DNA of 17,205 nt from Methanobacterium sp. Lineage in GTDB: Archaea > Methanobacteriota > Methanobacteria > Methanobacteriales > Methanobacteriaceae. Below are positions 6,564 to 15,457 of the stretch, in pieces (position 1 is the first letter of the stretch; every line of letters begins with the position of its first letter). Location of the stretch: positions 25,566-42,770 of the forward strand of contig PMGM01000100.1 in the NCBI GenBank assembly GCA_003158115.1, given 5' to 3'. The position numbers were made by a program, and so were the translations under genes. The notes beneath the pieces are model-generated. The model was not told where the DNA came from. It did no database searches and saw only the letters and a program-made list of their open reading frames with translations.

Positions 6564-8642
6564 TTAAAAAGGCAATTCTGAGTAGATGCCCTTTAAGGTC
6601 CACGAGTTTGTATTCCAATTATTTATTACTCCAAATTGATTATTTAAGCTTATTGCATCAGCATTGTACCATTTACCATTCACGTAGAGCTGAGCCCATA
6701 CATGTCCGTACCATGTACCACTATTGAACTGGCATACACCATTTACATATCTTGCTGGGATTCCTGCTGCTCTTGATAGAGCAATCAACAGATGGGTCGT
6801 ATCAACACAGTTTCCGGTCTTGGCACTTAAAGTTCCAAGAGCACCGTACTTGGTGTTGTAATAGAAGGAATAACCAATGTTATTTCTCACCCAGTTGAAT
6901 AAATCAACCCCTTTTTGGTATGTTGAGGATGTTCCTGATGTAATTGATGCTGCAAGTACTTTTATAGTAGGACTAGTAGACTGACAATTATTTGTTGGTT
7001 GCAGATATATCTGCAATGCTGCCGGTATTAATGGATCAGGGTCACTTGAAGTTGTTTGCCATGGTTTCATAGACACGTAATTTGACAGGACCTTATTGGT
7101 GCCATAGTAATTCATTATTCTTGAATACATGTACACTAATGATTCGTACTGAATTTTCCCTAGAGTGCTTGTGGCGTAGTTGGGTGCTTTTCCATTAGAA
7201 TCTATAAAGGAAATTATTTTCCCGGCCATTGAAAGGTACTCTGATTTGTATATGTTCCCATTTTTCAAGTCTGCTGTTGGTTTTACAGGGGGTAATGCAC
7301 TTTTAATTGCTATTGTTCCCGATGATCCACTGCTGACCTTTAATAATCCTGCTGTTAACAACCGCAAGAACTCTGGCATTGTAACCTGTCTTGTGCCCAT
7401 TTGTACATAATTTGGTAGGCAATTATTCTTTTCTATATAGGCTTTTACCTTAGTTGCAGCATTTTTAATATCAGCTACTGTGTAACTATTTGTAGTTGTT
7501 GACGTTGTGGTATTTTTGACTGGAGTAATGATCTTAAAGAAGCTCTTATCCAGCCAACCATATCTGAATAGGGCATATCCTGATGCCCCACCTTTAATTG
7601 CGGAGTTTATATTGGTTCGTATTTCAGATGCCGGTATAATCGTTAAATTCTTATCCGAGCGGTAGGTTTGTAGTCCTGCAATAACTGGTTTTCCATTTGA
7701 ATGTGCTACAATATATTTTGTAGTACTGGTTATCCAGCTGGAGTTTTCATTGTAATTTCCACTGTATACCATTGGTACAAGGAAGTCAAGGTACTTTGAA
7801 AGTTGTGAGTAATCCTGACCATAGTAATAGCTATTTACAGCCCCTTCAGGCATTAAAGCTGCTGAAACTGCTACTTTAGGTTTTATAGATTTAACTGTAC
7901 TGTAAACCTTTGCAACAAATGATGTTATGGTATTTGTTGCTCCAGCTGTTTTGTACGCTGTTCCGGGATATCTTACATAATCCAAGAATATCCCGTTTAT
8001 GTTGTAGTTTTTTGTTATGTCGGTAATCGCTTTTATTATGTTATTTTGGTTAGTAACGTTTTTAGGATCGATCCAATTTCCATTTTGATCTACAAAACAT
8101 GTTATCCATGCATGAACTCTTATACCCGTGCCTTTGAGTTTATTTATGATACTCTTTAGGACTGAAGGATATAACGGATCCGAAATTCTATTTGCTTTGA
8201 CGAATACATCTGTAATTCCAGAATTTTTCAATTCGTCAGCATTGACGTTTTTTACATCATCAACGCTTAACCAGAGCCCGTGGACATTATTATAAATTTC
8301 ATCTCCTGCTGCCTGTGTTGCGCTCTGAATTTTGACTGTACTGTTACTGCTGTTATTCAAGTTTTTACTACTATTGACTGAATTTACTGTAGTCGAAGTC
8401 GACTGGTTTTTATTAGTATTATTAACTGCTTGAACTTCATTAAGATTTCTTACAGTTGTATTTTGAATATTCGTTGTATTATTGACGTCTTGTTGGACGC
8501 CCGCTGTTAATTCACCGAGAGTTATGGTGTTTGAGTTCATTTCTGAGTTCTGCTGGTTTGGTGTGGTGGCATATATATAATTCGTACCAAGCAATGACAT
8601 ACTAAATAGTATGAGCATTGCAAGCAACAAATGTCGCTTCAC
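6564..8642 (-). CDS. Secreted pseudomurein hydrolase: glycosidase-like domain + pseudomurein-binding repeats + transglutaminase-type endopeptidase
   Basis: This 692-residue protein begins with a signal peptide (MKRHLLLAMLILFSMSLLG, likely cut after YIYA near residue 25). An Asn/Ser/Thr-rich linker runs to about 110. A TIM-barrel domain at 118-372 resembles the putative glycoside hydrolase group (GHL10/DUF4015-like), with VHAWITCFV and the active-site-like FLDYVRYP carrying Asp221. Two pseudomurein-binding repeats follow, at about 387-437 (LPNYVQMGTRQVTMPEFL) and 463-515 (APNYATSTLGKIQYESL). The C-terminal transglutaminase core has a full Cys-His-Asp triad: Cys612 (KTGNCVDTTHLL), His647 (YGHVWAQL) and Asp662 (WYNADA). 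It resembles PeiW/PeiP pseudomurein endoisopeptidases, which cut the Ala-Lys isopeptide cross-link. The start is GTG with GGGAGG seven bases upstream. The likely role is wall remodelling at growth or division; glycan cutting is inference. It is apparently monocistronic. Confidence 0.9.
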   Translation of the reverse strand: MKRHLLLAMLILFSMSLLGTNYIYATTPNQQNSEMNSNTITLGELTAGVQQDVNNTTNIQNTTVRNLNEVQAVNNTNKNQSTSTTVNSVNSSKNLNNSSNSTVKIQSATQAAGDEIYNNVHGLWLSVDDVKNVNADELKNSGITDVFVKANRISDPLYPSVLKSIINKLKGTGIRVHAWITCFVDQNGNWIDPKNVTNQNNIIKAITDITKNYNINGIFLDYVRYPGTAYKTAGATNTITSFVAKVYSTVKSIKPKVAVSAALMPEGAVNSYYYGQDYSQLSKYLDFLVPMVYSGNYNENSSWITSTTKYIVAHSNGKPVIAGLQTYRSDKNLTIIPASEIRTNINSAIKGGASGYALFRYGWLDKSFFKIITPVKNTTTSTTTNSYTVADIKNAATKVKAYIEKNNCLPNYVQMGTRQVTMPEFLRLLTAGLLKVSSGSSGTIAIKSALPPVKPTADLKNGNIYKSEYLSMAGKIISFIDSNGKAPNYATSTLGKIQYESLVYMYSRIMNYYGTNKVLSNYVSMKPWQTTSSDPDPLIPAALQIYLQPTNNCQSTSPTIKVLAASITSGTSSTYQKGVDLFNWVRNNIGYSFYYNTKYGALGTLSAKTGNCVDTTHLLIALSRAAGIPARYVNGVCQFNSGTWYGHVWAQLYVNGKWYNADAISLNNQFGVINNWNTNSWTLKGIYSELPF

Positions 8643-8721
8643 TATACTGCCTCCCTATGTTTCAGCAATGTCAGATGAACACCGTTTGGGTTCTGACAAT
8701 TAATAAGATAGTTGTTAAGAA

Positions 8722-8736
8722 CATATAAATCTTTTG
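8722..8736 (-). promoter_or_regulatory. Putative BRE/TATA promoter of the wall-hydrolase gene
   Basis: Minus-strand AAAAGATTTATATG combines a purine-rich BRE-like part with TTTATATG, about 80 bases before the GTG start. The predicted leader is about 55 bases. Confidence 0.45.
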
Positions 8737-8825
8737 ATATAATTCGACAAAAACTGGATTATATGGCCCGTTATTTGATTTAAAGCCCTTAGAATTTGAA
8801 TTTAATTCTATATTCCACCAGAGAA

Positions 8826-8879
8826 AATAGGTGGTTATCCAATAAAAACCCGATATTAATATTCATAATAATAGGTGGT
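8826..8879. repeat. Two copies of AATAGGTGGT, 44 bases apart
   Basis: Identical 10-base copies lie at 8826-8835 and 8870-8879. The first also pairs with CCACC at 8815-8819 as a small hairpin. The spacing is about four helical turns, which would suit a regulator binding both sites between the two divergent genes. No regulator is identified. Confidence 0.35.
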
Positions 8880-9091
8880 CTAGATTATATCCCCTAATCA
8901 TGAATACGATTTATTTAGATGGTATTAACAAAAGTTCATTATTATAAAACCCTGAACTTAAAATTTATTGTGCTCATAATTTTTGGATCTAACTTTATTT
9001 AGTAAATTTTCCAAAATATTGGATGATATTTTGTTCTAATTCCCTATTTTTACCAACAAGTTATTATTTGATCAAATGGAAATATTGTGGC

Positions 9092-10201
9092 ATGGAATAT
9101 ATCAAGGAAATAGATAACGTTAAAAAAGCAGTTAATATTCTAGAGAATTGTTCAGAATTTACTGCACTCATTCCCGAAGTTCGAAGCAATATTGTAATGG
9201 CAGTTAAAGGTGCTGATAAAGTTGATCAAGTGGTTGGAATTCCCGGAAGAATAACCATTGTAAATGGCAGACCTAAAAGTGTGAAGGAACCAGATTTTAT
9301 GAGTTCATCACACATGGCACGGCTTGTACTTAGTATAATGGAACACAACCCAACAATAAGAAGCGCCCTTAACATGAAGTACGATCCAAAAATACTGGAA
9401 ATATGTAAAAAACTTGGTTTAATGATATCTTCATATAATCGGGCCAATGAACCCGAAGATGTTAAAGAGGTTGAGGGAAGTACAATTCCATGGGGAGTTG
9501 AAACCGCCATAGATAAAATAGGTACAATTCCCGATATAATATACCATCTGGGTGCATGGGGTAAAGAACCAATGATATGTCTTGTTGGACCCAATGCAGT
9601 TGAAGTGGCTGAAATGGGTGTTTGTATTGCAAAACTATACGATAATCTAAAAAATATTATGGTCGAACCTTCCACACCAGAGCTTGAAATAACAGATAAA
9701 TGTCATGATGTTATATTTTCATCTCAAAGGGGTTTGTGGAAGGCACATGAATCAGATATACCATGCATATTTTGTGCAATAGCTGAGGGCAATCCCGACA
9801 TAGAAGAAAAGGTATTATACAATGATAGAATAAATATGGTGCTAATGAATATATTCCCATACAGTAAGGGCCATCTTGAAGTTGTACCTGTTGAACATTA
9901 CACAGACATCAATGAAATAGGTTCAGAAGAAATTAAAAAATTATTCTGCCTAGTTCAAAAGACAATATCACTAGTCAAGGAAGTTATCAGACCAGATGGT
10001 ATTAATGTCGGTTTAAACCTAGGAAAAAGTGCCGGTGCAAGCATAGAACATATTCACATTCACATTGTTCCCAGATTCGAATTGGAATCAGGATTCATGG
10101 AAACAACAGCAAATACACGGATAATTGATGAAGATATTAATGTTACATACGCTAAATTTATTGAAAAGCTTAATATTTTGAGGGATAGTCATGAAGTATG
10201 A
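9092..10201 (+). CDS. ThiN-domain / HIT-domain fusion protein
   Basis: The 369-residue reading has two domains. Residues 8-185 match ThiN, the archaeal thiamine-phosphate synthase domain, which also serves as an effector-binding domain. It has [24 protein letters not shown] (Arg53) and [10 protein letters not shown] (His74); an Arg and a His at this spacing are reported as essential in ThiN enzymes. Residues 222-330 are a HIT domain with a zinc-type CIFC pair (225-228) and the triad [10 protein letters not shown] (His320, 322, 324). HIT enzymes hydrolyse or transfer nucleotidyl groups. There is neither an HTH regulator part nor ThiD. An upstream in-frame ATG at 9023 adds 23 hydrophobic, non-conserved residues; neither start has a strong ribosome site, and 9092 ([10 protein letters not shown]) fits the domain edge better. 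The end overlaps the SIS gene by 11 bases, so the two are co-translated. Confidence 0.85.
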   Translation: MEYIKEIDNVKKAVNILENCSEFTALIPEVRSNIVMAVKGADKVDQVVGIPGRITIVNGRPKSVKEPDFMSSSHMARLVLSIMEHNPTIRSALNMKYDPKILEICKKLGLMISSYNRANEPEDVKEVEGSTIPWGVETAIDKIGTIPDIIYHLGAWGKEPMICLVGPNAVEVAEMGVCIAKLYDNLKNIMVEPSTPELEITDKCHDVIFSSQRGLWKAHESDIPCIFCAIAEGNPDIEEKVLYNDRINMVLMNIFPYSKGHLEVVPVEHYTDINEIGSEEIKKLFCLVQKTISLVKEVIRPDGINVGLNLGKSAGASIEHIHIHIVPRFELESGFMETTANTRIIDEDINVTYAKFIEKLNILRDSHEV

Positions 10202-11195
10202 TATGTACGATGAAGTTTTGGAACAACCAATATCACTTGAAAAGACTTTAAAAGCGGAAAAATCTCATATGAAAGAGATTGCAGAGAAATTAAAAGGAAT
10301 GGACAAGATATATTTGGTTGGTTGTGGAAGTTCCCTTTCAACATGCTACTCTACTAGGGATGCACTAGAATTCCTGTCAGATATCAATATTGAAGTACAC
10401 ACAGGATACGAATTTGTCTATCACAAAAAAATTCAAAAAATAAATTCAGCATTAATTGTAACATCACAATCTGGTGAAACAGCAGATACTGTAGCAGCAC
10501 TAAGAAAAGCATGTGAAAATGGTATTTATACTATTTCAATCACCAACGAATCTGAAAGCAGTATGATGAAAGAATCTGAAGATGCTGTACTGACCCGTTG
10601 TGGTCGAGAAACTGCAATATTAGGCACTAAAACCTATATGACACAGCTTTTATGTTTATATGAGATTTTATTTACATTGGAAGGATCTGAGGAGTCTAAA
10701 AAGATTTTAATGGATCTGGAAAGAATTCCTGCTATAACAGCGGAATTAATTAAAACCACCGAAGAGGAAAATAGGGTTCTTGCAGAAAGTTTCAAAGACG
10801 AAGATATATTTTATTGTATGGGAAGTGGTCCGAACTTTGGATTGGCCTATAAAGTTGCAATGACTATGCTAATGGAAGGAGCATTAAAACATGCCTGTCC
10901 ACTCTACTCTGGCGAGTTTAGACATGGTTTAATCGAAAGAACAGAAAAGGATGTTCCAATAATATTTCTTGAAGCAGGATTTCCAGGAGATGAACACACC
11001 AATAAATCAATTGAATTCTCAGAGAGCATAGGTGCAAAAACCATTATATTCCATATGGAAGATTATTCTGACATACATCCACTACTCGCACCATTTATAC
11101 TAATTGTACCAATGGAATGGTTTATATATTATCTTTCACACTACAGTGGCGAAGATCCAGGCAGTACAAGACATATTGGTAAGGTTAGATACTAA
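10191..11195 (+). CDS. Double-SIS sugar-phosphate isomerase/deglycase-like protein (GlmS isomerase-domain family)
   Basis: The 334-residue protein has two sugar-isomerase (SIS) domains at about 25-160 and 195-334. The first holds [17 protein letters not shown] and the phosphate-binding [10 protein letters not shown] (91-100). The second holds [12 protein letters not shown] and GEFRHG (241-246), whose Glu242 and His245 fit the catalytic pattern of the GlmS isomerase half. The end, [10 protein letters not shown], keeps the C-terminal lysine region. The glutaminase half of GlmS is absent, so it cannot use glutamine. Likely relatives are FrlB/AgaS-type amino-sugar or fructosamine-phosphate enzymes; the substrate is unknown. 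The start ATG lies inside the previous gene, with its ribosome site (GAGGGA, 10180-10185) there too. It is the last gene of a two-gene operon with the ThiN-HIT fusion. Confidence 0.87.
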   Translation: MKYDMYDEVLEQPISLEKTLKAEKSHMKEIAEKLKGMDKIYLVGCGSSLSTCYSTRDALEFLSDINIEVHTGYEFVYHKKIQKINSALIVTSQSGETADTVAALRKACENGIYTISITNESESSMMKESEDAVLTRCGRETAILGTKTYMTQLLCLYEILFTLEGSEESKKILMDLERIPAITAELIKTTEEENRVLAESFKDEDIFYCMGSGPNFGLAYKVAMTMLMEGALKHACPLYSGEFRHGLIERTEKDVPIIFLEAGFPGDEHTNKSIEFSESIGAKTIIFHMEDYSDIHPLLAPFILIVPMEWFIYYLSHYSGEDPGSTRHIGKVRY

Positions 11196-11229
11196 ATATT
11201 TTTTTTATATTTTTATCTAAAAAATATTT
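11194..11229. terminator. Bidirectional A/T hairpin terminator
   Basis: Eleven-base inverted arms (11194-11204 and 11219-11229), starting at the SIS stop, with long T runs on both strands. It should end the plus-strand operon. It may also back up termination of the convergent Hsp20 gene, about 120 bases further. Confidence 0.55.
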
Positions 11230-11347
11230 TTTCTATAAATTAAAAATAAAATAAATATATGATATTTAATTCTAGAATAAATGATTTATTTATGGATCAT
11301 AATTAATAATCACATAAAATTCGTTTTATATCGATTCTGCCCAAATA

Positions 11348-11773
11348 TCAATCAAGTTTAACTTCATAATTCTTTTTTTCAGTTTGTTTAGTTAATACCA
11401 GAGTCAGTACCCCATTTTCAAATATCGCTGATGTTTCATTGAGCTTAATTTTTGAGGGTAGTGATATACTTCTGTTTATCTGCCCATACCTTCTTTCTTT
11501 TCTTATGAAATTTTTTCCATCGGGTTCCTCATTGAACTTGGCTGTGATCTCCAGTGTACCTTCTGTTAGGTCAATTTTTATATCTTCCTTATTTACACCT
11601 GGAAGGTCTGTTATCACACTTATATATTCAGGGTCTTCAATAAGGTCCATGGCAGGTTTCTGAACTGTGTTTGAAGCATATTCATTAACAACACCACCAA
11701 TATCCTTCTGCTTATCTTTGATTGTATCAAATATATCGTTAAAAACCTCTTCAGCTCGACTTCTTCGATTCAT
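11348..11773 (-). CDS. Small heat-shock protein, Hsp20/alpha-crystallin family
   Basis: The 141-residue ATP-independent chaperone has a polar N-terminal arm (1-38) and an alpha-crystallin domain at about 40-131. The domain starts at [20 protein letters not shown], includes [14 protein letters not shown], and keeps the signature A-x3-NGVLTL near residues 117-125 ([12 protein letters not shown]). The tail EVKL fits the short I/V-x-I/L motif that joins oligomers. A longer reading from 11797 exists, but ATG 11773 has a fine site, GGAGGA, eight bases upstream, and a natural N-terminus. Its first 23 bases lie inside the end of the GTPase gene, so it is co-transcribed and probably translationally coupled. 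Family role: holding unfolding proteins. The substrate is not known. Confidence 0.92.
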   Translation of the reverse strand: MNRRSRAEEVFNDIFDTIKDKQKDIGGVVNEYASNTVQKPAMDLIEDPEYISVITDLPGVNKEDIKIDLTEGTLEITAKFNEEPDGKNFIRKERRYGQINRSISLPSKIKLNETSAIFENGVLTLVLTKQTEKKNYEVKLD

Positions 11774-12749
11774 TATCAAATTCCTCCATTTTAGCAATTA
11801 TTTCAGGAACTCCTGTTCCTTTGGATGCGGAAAGCATAAGGGGATTTTCAACCTGTTCAATATATTTATTAACATGTTCTTGATCTTCTACCAGATCCAT
11901 TTTATTAAAAATACATTGTACAGGAGTTTTGAAAACATGTTTTATTTCATGATATAGATTTAATTGACTTTCTAAAGGATATCCTGATGTTTCTGATGCA
12001 TCAAATATATAGAATACCAGATTAGCTAGATGTTCCAGTGCAACCATTGCATTTAATTCTATCTCATTCATATCCTGTACAGGTCTATCTAATAAACCTG
12101 GAGTGTCAATAAATTGGAAATGAGCCCATTTATGTTCAAGGTGTCCTATTTGGATTCCTGTAGTTGTGAAGGGATAATCTGCAACTTTAGGTTCTGCTGT
12201 TGTTAGCTGGCGTAGAAGTGTTGATTTTCCTACATTTGGAAATCCTGCTATTACTGCTGTGGTTGCCTTAAAATCTATGGTTGGCATGTTTCGGAGTTTT
12301 TGTTTTGCAAAGTCCAGAAAGTTAAGTTCATCTTCTATCCTGTATACAACAGAAGATAATCTTCCATAAGCTTCTTTCCTAACTTTTGAAGCGTCCACAG
12401 GACTTGATCTTCTTATTTTAAAGACATATTGATTTTCAAATTTGGCTATTATATCAACAGCCCATTTGAGTGCTCCTAAAGATTTTTTAAACTGGTCAAC
12501 ACCCACTACTACGTCTATATAGTCTTGGTAAAACATGTTCAACGTTGAGATCTTGGGCACCTTCTCAAGTATACTGTTGAAGGTTTCTTGAGTTACCTGA
12601 CATGCTGTTTTTATTCTTGCCTCTTCAGTCTGCTTTGATTTTTGGTATCTGGGAATTTTAGAACTCCTTACCTTATTAGCAGCTTTCTTAGCCCTGCTGA
12701 AACTTTTATCCAGAACCTCTTCTGGGGTTGGAACGGTTGGTATAAACAT
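11751..12749 (-). CDS. Nog1-like GTPase, likely large-ribosomal-subunit assembly factor
   Basis: The 332-residue protein has a helical, basic N-terminal domain of NOG1 type (1-155) and an OBG/Nog1-type G domain. The GTP motifs are all intact: G1 GFPNVGKST (169-177), the TTTGIQ switch (196-201), G3 DTPG (215-218), G4 NKMD (282-285) and G5 SASKG (307-311). It lacks the long C-terminal part of eukaryotic Nog1, as archaeal members do. Family role: maturation of the large ribosomal subunit. The ATG at 12749 is preceded by GTGATC, which pairs with the end of 16S rRNA. A TATA-like element lies near 12821-12832 on this strand. The gene's end contains both the ribosome site and the start of the Hsp20 gene. 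Confidence 0.9.
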   Translation of the reverse strand: MFIPTVPTPEEVLDKSFSRAKKAANKVRSSKIPRYQKSKQTEEARIKTACQVTQETFNSILEKVPKISTLNMFYQDYIDVVVGVDQFKKSLGALKWAVDIIAKFENQYVFKIRRSSPVDASKVRKEAYGRLSSVVYRIEDELNFLDFAKQKLRNMPTIDFKATTAVIAGFPNVGKSTLLRQLTTAEPKVADYPFTTTGIQIGHLEHKWAHFQFIDTPGLLDRPVQDMNEIELNAMVALEHLANLVFYIFDASETSGYPLESQLNLYHEIKHVFKTPVQCIFNKMDLVEDQEHVNKYIEQVENPLMLSASKGTGVPEIIAKMEEFDNESKKSS

Positions 12750-13091
12750 TTGATCACTTTTTTATGAATTAATTATGTTATTTCCTTTTTTTTGTTAATT
12801 AAATATTATATTACTAAGTAAATTTATTATAACGAGTTTTAAAGAATTTAAATTTCACATGGATTAGTGAATGCATAATTAGAAACTCTATAGTACATTA
12901 AGGTTAGTGTGTCCTATGATATTTAACCTTCTCCTAAAAAATAATAAAAAAATATATCATATATTAAACAATGTAATTAAACCAAATTCCTAACTACCCC
13001 TTATAAGATTGATTATTTTAAATTAGATTTGATTCTGGTTACTGATAATAAAAATTTGAAGGTATGGAAATTTACCTTCTTGTTAAATTTG
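12750..13091. other. Intergenic region: GTPase promoter and terminator of the TldD-AMMECR1 unit
   Basis: The right end carries the hairpin terminator described separately. A second, U-rich stretch on the minus strand (plus-strand A-rich, 12936-12955) may be a backup. Arms AAGGTTA (12900-12906) and TAACCTT (12924-12930) form a 7-base inverted repeat. A minus-strand TTATAATAAATT at 12821-12832 is the likely TATA box of the GTPase gene. No gene seen. Confidence 0.45.
13043..13079 (-). terminator. Hairpin plus U-run terminator after AMMECR1
   Basis: Minus-strand arms GAAGGTA and TACCTTC (13073-13079 and 13058-13064, 8-base loop) begin 12 bases after the stop. They are followed by AAATTTTTATTATC. 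This stem-loop with trailing T's looks like a bacterial intrinsic terminator and is the clearest one in the window. Confidence 0.65.
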
Positions 13092-13652
13092 TTATTCTCC
13101 AAATATTTGGGAGGCAAATTTATAGATCTTAACATCTGTTTTGAGCCAACAGTCAGATGCTAATCCTGCCTTCATACATGTGTTTGAAAGAAATTCTTCT
13201 TTATTCCAACCCCACTCAGTAGCAACCTGGGGCAATAATAATCCCCTGTATGGTCCACTCTCAACTATGAGACCGTCTTGACCAATTTCAACATTATTTA
13301 TATAATCAACTGGTTTATCAACTTTGATTAAATCAGGTTTAGTGAGCACACTCACCTCAACATGTACTTTATCCAGTTCTGCCGGATTTAAAGGATTGAA
13401 TCGTGGATCTCTTATAGCTGCAGATATTGCTGCATCAATTACGGCATTTAATAAGGGCATAACCGGTTCGGGATATCCTATACATCCACGAAGCTCATTT
13501 TTAATATTTAAAGTTACAAATACTCCCATGTCTTCCATTAATTTTGGATCGGCATCTTTAGGAATTTCTATTATTTTTTTTTCATTTAGATATGTGACAA
13601 TTGCCTTTCTTGCAAGTTTAACCAAAAATTTTCCATCTTCTTCAGATAACAT
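13092..13652 (-). CDS. AMMECR1-domain protein
   Basis: The 186-residue protein spans a full AMMECR1 domain. It carries the family signature LRGCIGY (54-60), followed by [20 protein letters not shown] (71-96 region), VEVSVLTKP and [12 protein letters not shown] (137-149). The invariant Cys in the signature and the Glu-Trp-Gly-Trp stretch suggest a catalytic site, but the family's reaction is not established. The domain is conserved from archaea to humans and elsewhere is often linked with Memo-like and radical SAM proteins; neither is seen here. The ATG has the ribosome site GGAGG about ten bases upstream. It lies 44 bases after the TldD gene on the same strand and shares its transcript, ending at the hairpin terminator. 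Confidence 0.92.
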   Translation of the reverse strand: MLSEEDGKFLVKLARKAIVTYLNEKKIIEIPKDADPKLMEDMGVFVTLNIKNELRGCIGYPEPVMPLLNAVIDAAISAAIRDPRFNPLNPAELDKVHVEVSVLTKPDLIKVDKPVDYINNVEIGQDGLIVESGPYRGLLLPQVATEWGWNKEEFLSNTCMKAGLASDCWLKTDVKIYKFASQIFGE

Positions 13653-13696
13653 AGATCTTTATCCTCCAAATTTTAAAAATTTATTAGTAGGTTAAT

Positions 13697-15079
13697 TTAT
13701 GTTCCTCCCACTGTTGCATGGGATACTCTTACATGGGGACCGCCATCTCCAACAGGAACTGTTTGTCCTGCTTTTCCACAGAATCCAACACCCATTTTAA
13801 AGTCTGATCCCAGAGCTTCTACATTGTTAAGAATTTCCATTATACTACCTGAAAGAGATACATCTCTAAGAGGGTCTTTAATTTCTCCATTTTTTATTAT
13901 GAATGATTCAGCAGCATTGAATTGGAATATTCCCTTTCCTGTATCTACCTGTCCTCCCCTAGAACCTTTGAGGTATATTCCATCTTTCATACCTTCTAAT
14001 AATTCTTCAAATGTTTGATCGCCAGGTTTTAGATATGTGTTACTCATCCTAACAATTGGTTGTTCCCCAATTGAGGATCTTGCATTTCCGGAGGATTTTA
14101 TGCTGAGTTTTGATGCTGTTTCCCTTGAACTTAGTAGGGAGGATAGTACACCATCCTTCACAAGAATATTTTCAGATGTTTTTACACCCTCAGCATCGTA
14201 AGGATAATATCCAAATGCATCCATACTTGCATCATCCACTATTGTAACAAGTTTTGAACCTATTTGAGTTCCCATCTTACCTTTTAAGATAGAATCATTT
14301 TGAAGTATTAAATCCGCTTCTGATGCATGTCCCAGAGCTTCGTGTATGAATACACCTGTTAATTCAGGGTCAAGAACTACAGGAAAACTTCCCGATGGTG
14401 GTGATGTTGCACTCAGTAATCTAACTGCCTTTGATGCAGCTGTCCTACCAAATTCTTCAATATCATAATTTTTTATTACCTCATAACCCTTGGAACCCCC
14501 AATACTCTTGTGTCCAAATTGGATGTTACCCTGTTCTGATGCAACTGCGTTTAAGAACATTGCAACTCTTGATTCTTCAACACTTAATGATGAACCTTCA
14601 GAATTTAAGTAAATGGTTGTTCCTTCACCATCAACATAATTTACTGTAGTACTCACAATTTTTTCGATGTTGGCTGCTGCCTCTGCATCCTTCATAACTT
14701 CCTTTTTTTCATCCAGCGATACTGTAGATGGTAATAGTTTGGCCTTGAATTTTACATTATCATTAGAAGGTTCAACTTTTGTAATTTCAACATCACTTGT
14801 AAGTGATTTTGCAAGTTTAAGTGCTGATTGGGCCATTTCATCAAGTTTTGATATTTGTGTTGTGTATCCAAATCCCCATGATCCATTTTTTAAGACCCGT
14901 ACAGATCCACCGAAATCAGATCCCGAACGTATCTCCTGGATCTTACCATCCTTCATAACTATTATATTGTTGGTACTTTCATTAACCCTAATATCAACAT
15001 AATCTGCCTTACTATCCATGGAATCAATTGTTTTTCTGAATAAATCTGGATCCAATCTATTTTCTGTTGAAGACGGCAT
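13697..15079 (-). CDS. tldD: TldD-family metalloprotease
   Basis: The 460-residue protein has full family length. The zinc motif HEALGH (His246, Glu247, His251) sits in [12 protein letters not shown], and the third ligand is probably Cys434 in [10 protein letters not shown] near the C-terminus. The N-terminal domain includes [11 protein letters not shown] and [17 protein letters not shown], which are standard for the family. TldD works with TldE (PmbA) as a heterodimer that degrades unfolded peptides threaded into it. TldE is not in this window, so the partner must be elsewhere, or the protein acts alone. The start ATG has AAGGAG eight bases upstream. It is first in a two-gene unit with AMMECR1, and is divergent from the small cysteine-rich gene. 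Confidence 0.93.
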   Translation of the reverse strand: MPSSTENRLDPDLFRKTIDSMDSKADYVDIRVNESTNNIIVMKDGKIQEIRSGSDFGGSVRVLKNGSWGFGYTTQISKLDEMAQSALKLAKSLTSDVEITKVEPSNDNVKFKAKLLPSTVSLDEKKEVMKDAEAAANIEKIVSTTVNYVDGEGTTIYLNSEGSSLSVEESRVAMFLNAVASEQGNIQFGHKSIGGSKGYEVIKNYDIEEFGRTAASKAVRLLSATSPPSGSFPVVLDPELTGVFIHEALGHASEADLILQNDSILKGKMGTQIGSKLVTIVDDASMDAFGYYPYDAEGVKTSENILVKDGVLSSLLSSRETASKLSIKSSGNARSSIGEQPIVRMSNTYLKPGDQTFEELLEGMKDGIYLKGSRGGQVDTGKGIFQFNAAESFIIKNGEIKDPLRDVSLSGSIMEILNNVEALGSDFKMGVGFCGKAGQTVPVGDGGPHVRVSHATVGGT

Positions 15080-15457
15080 ATTTAGAACTCCTTTTCAATA
15101 ATTTATATTATTTTTTACATTTTTTTTATGAACGTTAATTTTTTAGTTTATTAATATTTTGGTGTACAAAAAGAAATATTTTCCCCTATTATTATATCAG
15201 AACCAAAAAGATTAACTAAATCTCGATAATAATGTATTGGTTCTAAAATAGTAATATAGAATTAATTTTGATTATATTAATTGTAACTGGATATATTTAA
15301 TTAATTTGGTTGGTTTAATTAAAATAAACATTTAATTATATTTTTTTCGTCTAAAATTTTATTACATATGGAAATATATGGTATTAATATAGTAAAAGTA
15401 GTTAAATATAAATTTATAATTAGATTGTCCTAATGATAAAACACCGGAGGTGAAAAA
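15080..15457. other. Divergent intergenic region upstream of TldD and the small cysteine-rich gene
   Basis: AT-rich, with promoters for both sides expected. A TATA-like ATATTAATAA on the minus strand near 15150-15160 could serve TldD. An 8-base inverted repeat, AGAACCAA (15199-15206) and TTGGTTCT (15237-15244), lies between the two promoters with 30 bases between arms; it may be an operator or chance. No gene seen. Confidence 0.45.
15401..15413 (+). promoter_or_regulatory. Putative TATA box of the small cysteine-rich gene
   Basis: GTTAAATATAAAT, preceded by AAAAGTA as a BRE-like element, predicts a transcript start near 15430. That is just before the strong ribosome site at 15444-15452. Confidence 0.5.

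Larger units (their letters stand above)
8643..9091. other. Divergent intergenic region between wall hydrolase and ThiN-HIT genes
   Basis: It holds the promoter of the hydrolase gene (minus) and that of the ThiN-HIT gene (plus). TATA-like elements for the plus strand are ATTATAAAAC at 8941-8950 and ACTTTATTT near 8992-9000; I cannot choose between them. It also contains a direct repeat (8826-8879), listed separately. A 15-codon frame from 8900 has no properly spaced ribosome site. Confidence 0.45.

Noticed and set aside
6536..6727. Plus-strand 63-codon frame starting MAKKRKKERIKK
   Set aside because: The basic start comes from the poly-A tract that is the hydrolase terminator on the other strand, and the rest is antisense to the transglutaminase domain.
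8900..8947. 15-codon frame after an AGGTGG site
   Set aside because: The ribosome-like site is 21 bases from the ATG, too far, and the peptide has no features.
13324..15002. Several plus-strand frames across AMMECR1 and TldD
   Set aside because: They are antisense to well-conserved genes and carry no motif or ribosome site.
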